From the NCBI RefSeq assembly GCF_001553785.1, contig NZ_LOJP01000001.1, forward strand, positions 2,624,443-2,688,442: a stretch of DNA of 64,000 nt, given 5' to 3'. This DNA is from Actinoplanes sp. TFC3 (GTDB lineage Bacteria > Actinomycetota > Actinomycetes > Mycobacteriales > Micromonosporaceae). The notes under the pieces are model-generated. The model had not been told where the DNA came from, did not search any database, and saw only the letters and a list, made by a program, of their open reading frames with translations. A program made the translations under genes and the position numbers. The first letter of the stretch is position 1. Every line of letters begins with the position of its first letter. This document shows, in pieces, positions 63,501-64,000 of the stretch.

Positions 63501-64000
63501 TCGTCGTTGCGCAGGCTCAGGCAGGCCTGGTGCGCTGCGGCAAGCCCGGAGGAGCAGGCGGTGTTGACGGTCAGCACCGGGCCGGAGAAGTTGAGGAAGT
63601 AGGCCAGCCGGGCGGCGAGGATGCCGTCGTGCTGCGCGGTGATGGTGCCCTCGCCGGCGGTCAGGTGCGGGTAATCCCCTTGCTCGGCCCCGACGAACAT
63701 CCCGATGCGCTCGCCGCCCACCTGACGCGGGCCGTAGCCGGCGTTCTCCAGCGCCCGCCACGATTCCTGCAGCAGCAGCCGCTGCCGGGGATCCATGGTG
63801 CGCGCCTCACGCGGTGAGATCTCGAAGAAGGCCGGGTCGAACTCGGCCACCCCCGGCACGAACCCGCAGCGCACGGCCGGATCATCGGACTGGGCCAGCT
63901 TGCCCCAGTCGGCGCGGCGCTGCTCAGGCACCGGGCTGAGGGCGTCACGGCCCTGCACCAGGATGTCCCACAGCTCGTCAACCGTGCGCGCGGCGGGAAA
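51512..64000 (-). CDS. Trans-AT PKS with two beta-branching modules (5' end beyond window)
   Basis: The frame is open to the window edge, giving 4162 residues; the N terminus is cut off inside a KS. Domains by residue from the edge: KS1 (1-420, TACSSG near 147), tandem ACPs (near 673 and 766), KS2 (829-1257), DH (about 1400-1650, HQVHATATMP), KR (1860-2010, FSSGAG/QADYAAAN), ACP (GINSVV, 2154), KS3 (2235-2650, TMCSSSL), tandem ACPs (2897 and 3044), KS4 (3114-3529) and a C-terminal KR (3620-4120, FFSSMNS/QSNYVAG). All four KS keep Cys and both His as far as seen. Both ACP doublets carry GLDSIVGVEW, with the Trp flag of beta-branching ACPs; the other ACPs lack it. There are no AT domains. KS1 and KS3 have only ACPs after them, as expected for HMGS substrates. 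Confidence 0.95.
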   Translation of the reverse strand, partial: FPAARTVDELWDILVQGRDALSPVPEQRRADWGKLAQSDDPAVRCGFVPGVAEFDPAFFEISPREARTMDPRQRLLLQESWRALENAGYGPRQVGGERIGMFVGAEQGDYPHLTAGEGTITAQHDGILAARLAYFLNFSGPVLTVNTACSSGLAAAHQACLSLRNDECDAAVVAGVNLATTEHVYAGTRDAGMLSEDGVCYAFDARANGMVLGEAVAVVVVKRLSRAMADGDTVLAVIRGSGMNYDGRTNGITAPNGAAQAELYREVYARHDIDTARLGHIVAHGTGTRLGDPVEVNALDEVLGERGRPAGACALTSTKPNVGHTLAASGVVSLIALVQSVRHGVIPVGVHCEQRSDYIDWGRSAVGVPESTRSWPEDASGRRLGAVSSFGMTGTNVHMVVESYPAPAAATAGTSAHLLVLSAKTASALRQRAAELAEALGDTTLDLADVSWTLLDGRHHFAHRYAIVAADRAEALDALQAAAQGTAYPAVRHGEAPREPADRASLTERAARIQPPQSFLPELAELYCAGAEPQWPALFTDPRTVALPGYPFQRREYWATRPTAEPTAEPVPPVPLAAVESRQVVLAGPAAAAVSVPPTVSKPSGVVLAGLGASPENNSTPPENNSTPPENSSTPPENSSALAQELRSSLAEVLDVAPDEIDPRRSFLEQGLDSIVGVEWVKTLNKRYGLTLAATRLYDHPTLTALAEVIRASTPATAQPAPAPETPSRPRADLITQLKTSLAEVLDVAPDEIDPRRSFLEQGLDSIVGVEWVKTLNKIYGTTLTATGLYDHATITDLAAHLDGRLAAAAPVEAAATPAPVEKAAEESIAIIGMSGRYPEAADLATFWDNLREGRDCVREIPAERWDTGRYYDPQPQQKGRTTSKWLGVLDDADRFDPLFFNISPAEAEGLDPQHRLFLEEAYRAFEDAGYDPQSLSARKCGVYLGISGSEYGLLMHDASTEVNGATSGSNAIAAARIAYYANLKGPALAIDTACSSSLVALHLARQALLHGEIDLALVGGVSLYLLPETYIGMSEAGMLSPEGKCKAFDNSADGFVPGEGVGALVLKRLSDAEADHDHIHGVVVASGINQDGRTNGITAPSAASQTELLSEVYERHGIDPGTIGYVEMHGTGTKLGDPIELSALATVYREHGVADGACAIGSVKSNIGHTSAAAGVAGVHKALFSLHEGMLVPSLHFRSPNEHFDFVRSPLRVSTRVEPWTPSGAHPVRRAAVSSFGFSGTNAHIVLDEYRPRRNPDQRSAAAPGVVVLSARTEPQLRAAAERLADFAAHATALDTGDLTYTLQVGREAMPYRLAFVAASTAEVVTTLQDYLAGRGSAVVEGRATGDEPAWAEAGEPDRSAVRNLARAGDLAGLARAWVSGRPVDWTLLHTDRPVRRIPLPTYPFAREAYWAGSRQPRTAPAPVLHPLVHRNISGFTGPRFATAFTGTEVFLRDHQVHATATMPAVAYLEMALAAATHADGSTPHPSVTFTDVAWVRPLAGADLSTGIHISVTQEPSGRVRFEVGTFAEGFLALGTAGAPSTVDVDALLAACTGDTLDGDAFYTAFAAAGLDYGPFYRGVERVHLGAGQALARLSAPAPADGLTLHPGVLDAALQTVLALMTGEAAQTYLPFSAGRIEVHAEITGAAWAWVRRATGSGHRFDVDICGPDGTVLASLRDFALRAASTATGVVMARPQWQPEAVRGPVVPGRRVIRIATPHTVPAASPDAELHLLASTADHADVRYRDHAAQVLGMVQELLRNPDPSNVVVQLVLPATGPDHLDAGLAALLGSAGQENPKLLAQMVLTEPGTAPAILREHLDADLTGTPEPAVRYTHGQRAVLRWTETGTDAAGSPWKAGGVYLITGGLGALGRIFATEIAAQTHDATIVLTGRVPETAAAHQFLAGLRDTGARSLYVQADITDRNQVNRLIADVLADAGHLNGVLHAAGVLRDDFILRKSAADLDAVLAPKVSGIVHLDEATRDVDLDFFAAFSSGAGVGGNAGQADYAAANGFLDAYAAERAGRRPGRSLSINWPLWADGGMQPDPATRRQWQDRLGVTSLDRAAGLAAFARAVHSGHPQVLVAAGDPARIRQSLEHPGTEENTAGADQTAMGSPAADGPPDGAVTRIRALLAGVLKMPVQRIETDVPLEQYGINSVVALSMTAKLEEVFGRLPKTLFFEYRTIEELTGYFHTAHPATLRTLAGVPATVTSAAVAPAVIPAAPAVIEERGRTGDIAIIGVAGRYPQARNLREFWDNLAAGRDSITEVPQDRWDHARFSGETYCKWGGFLDDVDRFDPLFFRISPREAEITDPQERLFLQCVYETLQDAGYTPGQLPGTGVFAGSMYDEYQLHGTTEAGKPVPGNAASIANRVSYFCDWHGPSLTVKTMCSSSLTALHLAVQSLRTGDCETAVAGGVNLSLHPSKYVLLGQSKFASSKGMCESFGRGGDGYVPGEGVGAVLLKPLERAIADEDRIYGIIKATAVNHGGRTNGYTVPNPQAQGEVIACALDRAGVDARAISYVEAHGTGTVLGDPIEIAGLSRAFARHTSDTEFCPIGSVKSNIGHAESAAGISGLTKVLLQMRYGRLVPSLHAEELNPHIDFAATPFRVQREAADWPRPTIVRDGVAHEQPRIAGLSSFGAGGSNAHVIIEEYVPVAPPAPPAPSPLSSVFVLSARTEDQLRQQARGLLDHITAEGVADKDLPGIAFTLQTGRDHFDERVAFRATRVAELSDHLRETAGDVGESGGLHRGRVQRGSGAVALFADDEDMAGVVDAWIGKEKIGRLLDLWVNGLSLRWRDHYTGAAPRRVGLPAYPFARDRYWVSAAAYPSPAVEVPLPEPTAPAQAPDKPTGIQLTTTAQPAPQSEHLIAELAASLAQALYLADGDADPDTDFIDLGLDSIVGVEWLKDINKRYDLTLNATVLYDASTVRRLAGHIAHLTPSPPLTTPVVPVAPVSLAPPAAALPSVALTPPSATAPPVVLTQLAASPAPSPSPAAPAAPVAPVPAAASAPPEAELAAALTETLSQALYLDAADIDPDANFIDLGLDSIVGVEWLKEINKRYAQNPPPPRLYDHPTIHQLAARLHHDLSTQPTVFQEPAAPQEPAAPQEPNSDLIAVVGMAGRYPGAPDLAAYWDNLAAGRDSVCEIPSSRWDTAAYFDPRPQQPGKVYSKWMGMLDDVDVFDPHFFQIPPAEAEAMDPQQRLFMQEAYHAFEDAGYDVRALSGHRCGVYLGIMSNEYAMLVQQQGGTTSSAATSNSNAISAARIAYLLNLKGPAIALDTACSSSLVATHLATQALRAGEIDMALVGGVTLYLSPESYVSMCAAGMLSPDGQCKTFDDGANGFVPGEGVGALILKRLSDAERDHDHIYGVLRGSGINQDGKTNGITAPSVSSQTELARDVYARHGIDPAGIDYVEMHGTGTKLGDPIELEALASVYREHTDAVGYCAVGSVKSNIGHTSAAAGIASIQKVLLGMEHGRLVPTLHFTRHNEHFDFARSPFYVNTETKDWPVRPHDARRAAVSSFGFSGTNAHLVLEQYPNPAPTATTAVTPAVIVLSARGPEQLAGSAARLHRYAVEHPDLVLRDLAFTLQVGREAMPHRLAFVAQSRDELLAKLSAFHTTGGGNGLWAGYVPRRGTANAGADPADLAAGARDASGAAKLAELWAAGTAVDWSQLPANSQARRLPLPGYPFARGHYWLATSAARPDTTVEPQPLAEGSIVLKPVWDVTVPAGSPVATPAGRVVVAGGTPQDLELVRHQHPEAEHLHLSGADSVPALADRLDGARGAIGRLIWFVPSTPGVDADTLITAQQDGLYTGFRVLKALLSLGYGRRDLDLTVITRAAQPILKRDVVDPAPAGLHGLFGAAAKEYPAWTVRLVDVSADGANPVPEILALPVAEPGSTWGHRRGRWYRQNLVPVQVSVPEPGSRTPYRRGGTYVIVGGAGGLGEAWTEHMIRRYDARIVWIGRRTEDADISRRRERLGTLGHMPLYVRADAADPESLRAAYHSIKQHHPVVHGIVHSAIALLDAGLEQMDEQRFRAAVTAKVDAAVRVMQAFAAEPLELVLFFSSMNSFLRAAGQSNYVAGSVFEDAYAHRLGRDLSAAVKVMNWGYWGSVGVVADRQYQQRMSQAGAASIEPADGMAALDVLLCGAFDQLALVKAQMGDS
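54674..54719. repeat. 18-bp tandem repeat in a PKS linker
   Basis: GGGCTCTTGGGGAGCGGC is present twice in tandem (54674-54691, 54692-54709), followed by a partial third copy. On the coding strand it encodes repeated QEPAAP in the linker between the second ACP of a doublet and KS4. The unit length is a multiple of three, so copy number can vary without loss of frame. Confidence 0.85.
54796..54809. repeat. 14-nt poly-G tract inside an ACP domain
   Basis: Fourteen consecutive G on the plus strand encode PPPP in the segment RYAQNPPPPRLYDH of the second ACP of the KS3 module. The three other beta-branching ACPs have ordinary sequence here (for example RYDLTLNATVLYD), of exactly the same length. 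The frame is kept. The tract is either a slippage-prone site or a sequencing/assembly artefact. Confidence 0.8.
54828..55385. repeat. DNA-level duplication of the ACP doublet in the KS3 module
   Basis: The segments near 54828-54940 and 55270-55385 are almost identical over long runs, including GAGCCATTCGACGCCCACGA and CCAGGCCCAGATCGATGAAG, and encode the cores of the two tandem W-flag ACPs. Between them lies a long Pro/Ala-rich linker. Conservation at synonymous sites suggests recent duplication or gene conversion. Confidence 0.8.
61697..62059. repeat. DNA-level duplication of the ACP doublet in the KS1 module
   Basis: Positions 61697-61782 and 61974-62059 match with few differences, sharing for instance CCCTGTTCGAGGAAGCTGCG and TCCAGCACCTCGGCGAGGCT. 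They encode the phosphopantetheine region of two tandem W-flag ACPs (EVLDVAPDEIDPRRSFLEQG in both). The flanks differ, so the similarity is local, as expected for gene conversion or a recent domain duplication. Confidence 0.85.
62081..62161. repeat. 21-bp in-frame tandem repeat in a KS-ACP linker
   Basis: Nearly four copies of a 21-bp unit beginning GCTGCTGTTCTCGGGAGG start at 62081, 62102, 62123 and 62144. The first two are identical and the last two share GTTGTTCTCAGGAG. On the coding strand they encode repeated TPPENxS heptapeptides, a flexible linker before the first ACP. Confidence 0.9.

Noticed and set aside
1..64000. tRNA, rRNA, CRISPR arrays, insertion sequences, riboswitches
   Set aside because: Looked for on both strands in the few non-coding spacers; no cloverleaf, array, transposase or terminal repeats recognised.

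Overview
The window is high-GC actinobacterial DNA and lies almost entirely inside a secondary-metabolite gene cluster. The evidence is strong G/C third-codon bias, GTG starts, many 1-4 nt stop/start overlaps, and families typical of Streptomyces or Micromonosporaceae clusters. The genus cannot be fixed from the sequence. I saw no rRNA, tRNA, CRISPR array, transposase, pathway regulator or phosphopantetheinyl transferase.

Layout. (1) 0.1-4.5 kb: a small membrane protein and a fused full-length ABC exporter. (2) 4.4-8.5 kb: deoxysugar genes (3,5-epimerase, 2,3-dehydratase, 3-ketoreductase, 4-ketoreductase). (3) 8.5-10.9 kb: a DUF1772 protein, an O-methyltransferase and an exported phosphatase-like protein. 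(4) 10.9-13.3 kb: two family-1 glycosyltransferases. (5) 13.5-21.7 kb: two NRPS proteins with unusual domain order (PCP-C-A and A-PCP-C), an FAD oxidoreductase and an alpha/beta hydrolase. (6) 21.9-27.7 kb, minus strand: a complete type II aromatic PKS set (KSalpha, CLF, ACP, aromatase/cyclase, cupin and TcmI-like cyclases, ketoreductase, two ABM monooxygenases, a second DUF1772). (7) 27.8-32.2 kb: more sugar genes (second 4-ketoreductase, PLP 3-dehydrase, rmlA, rmlB). (8) 32.4-34.1 kb: a DUF4180 protein in an AT-rich pocket and a P450. (9) 34.2-64.0 kb, minus strand: an SDR, two trans-acting acyltransferase-type proteins, a full HMG-CoA-synthase beta-branching cassette, a trans enoylreductase and two giant trans-AT PKS proteins. 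The upstream PKS runs off the right edge and the other ends in a thioesterase.

How the parts may work together (inference). The sugar genes match the set used in landomycin and urdamycin pathways for D-olivose and L-rhodinose, and two glycosyltransferases are present. The type II set would make an oxidised polycyclic aromatic, plausibly pentangular. The trans-AT line, read from its last modules, would make a polyunsaturated chain with two beta-methyl branches, one alpha-methyl and a hydroxyl, released by the TE. The NRPS pair could activate amino acids and join the pieces by amide or ester bonds. Sugar genes flank the NRPS and type II blocks, so those parts very probably form one pathway. Whether the trans-AT block belongs to it or is an abutting second cluster cannot be settled from sequence alone; the terminator and DUF4180 pocket at 32.2-32.9 kb is the most likely seam.

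Points to look at first: the co-occurrence of type II and trans-AT PKS, a 25-bp promoter-like motif shared by three divergent spacers, a terminal non-elongating KS lacking both catalytic His, a ketoreductase lacking its catalytic Ser, tandem W-flag ACPs duplicated at DNA level, and a 14-G tract inside one of those ACPs.
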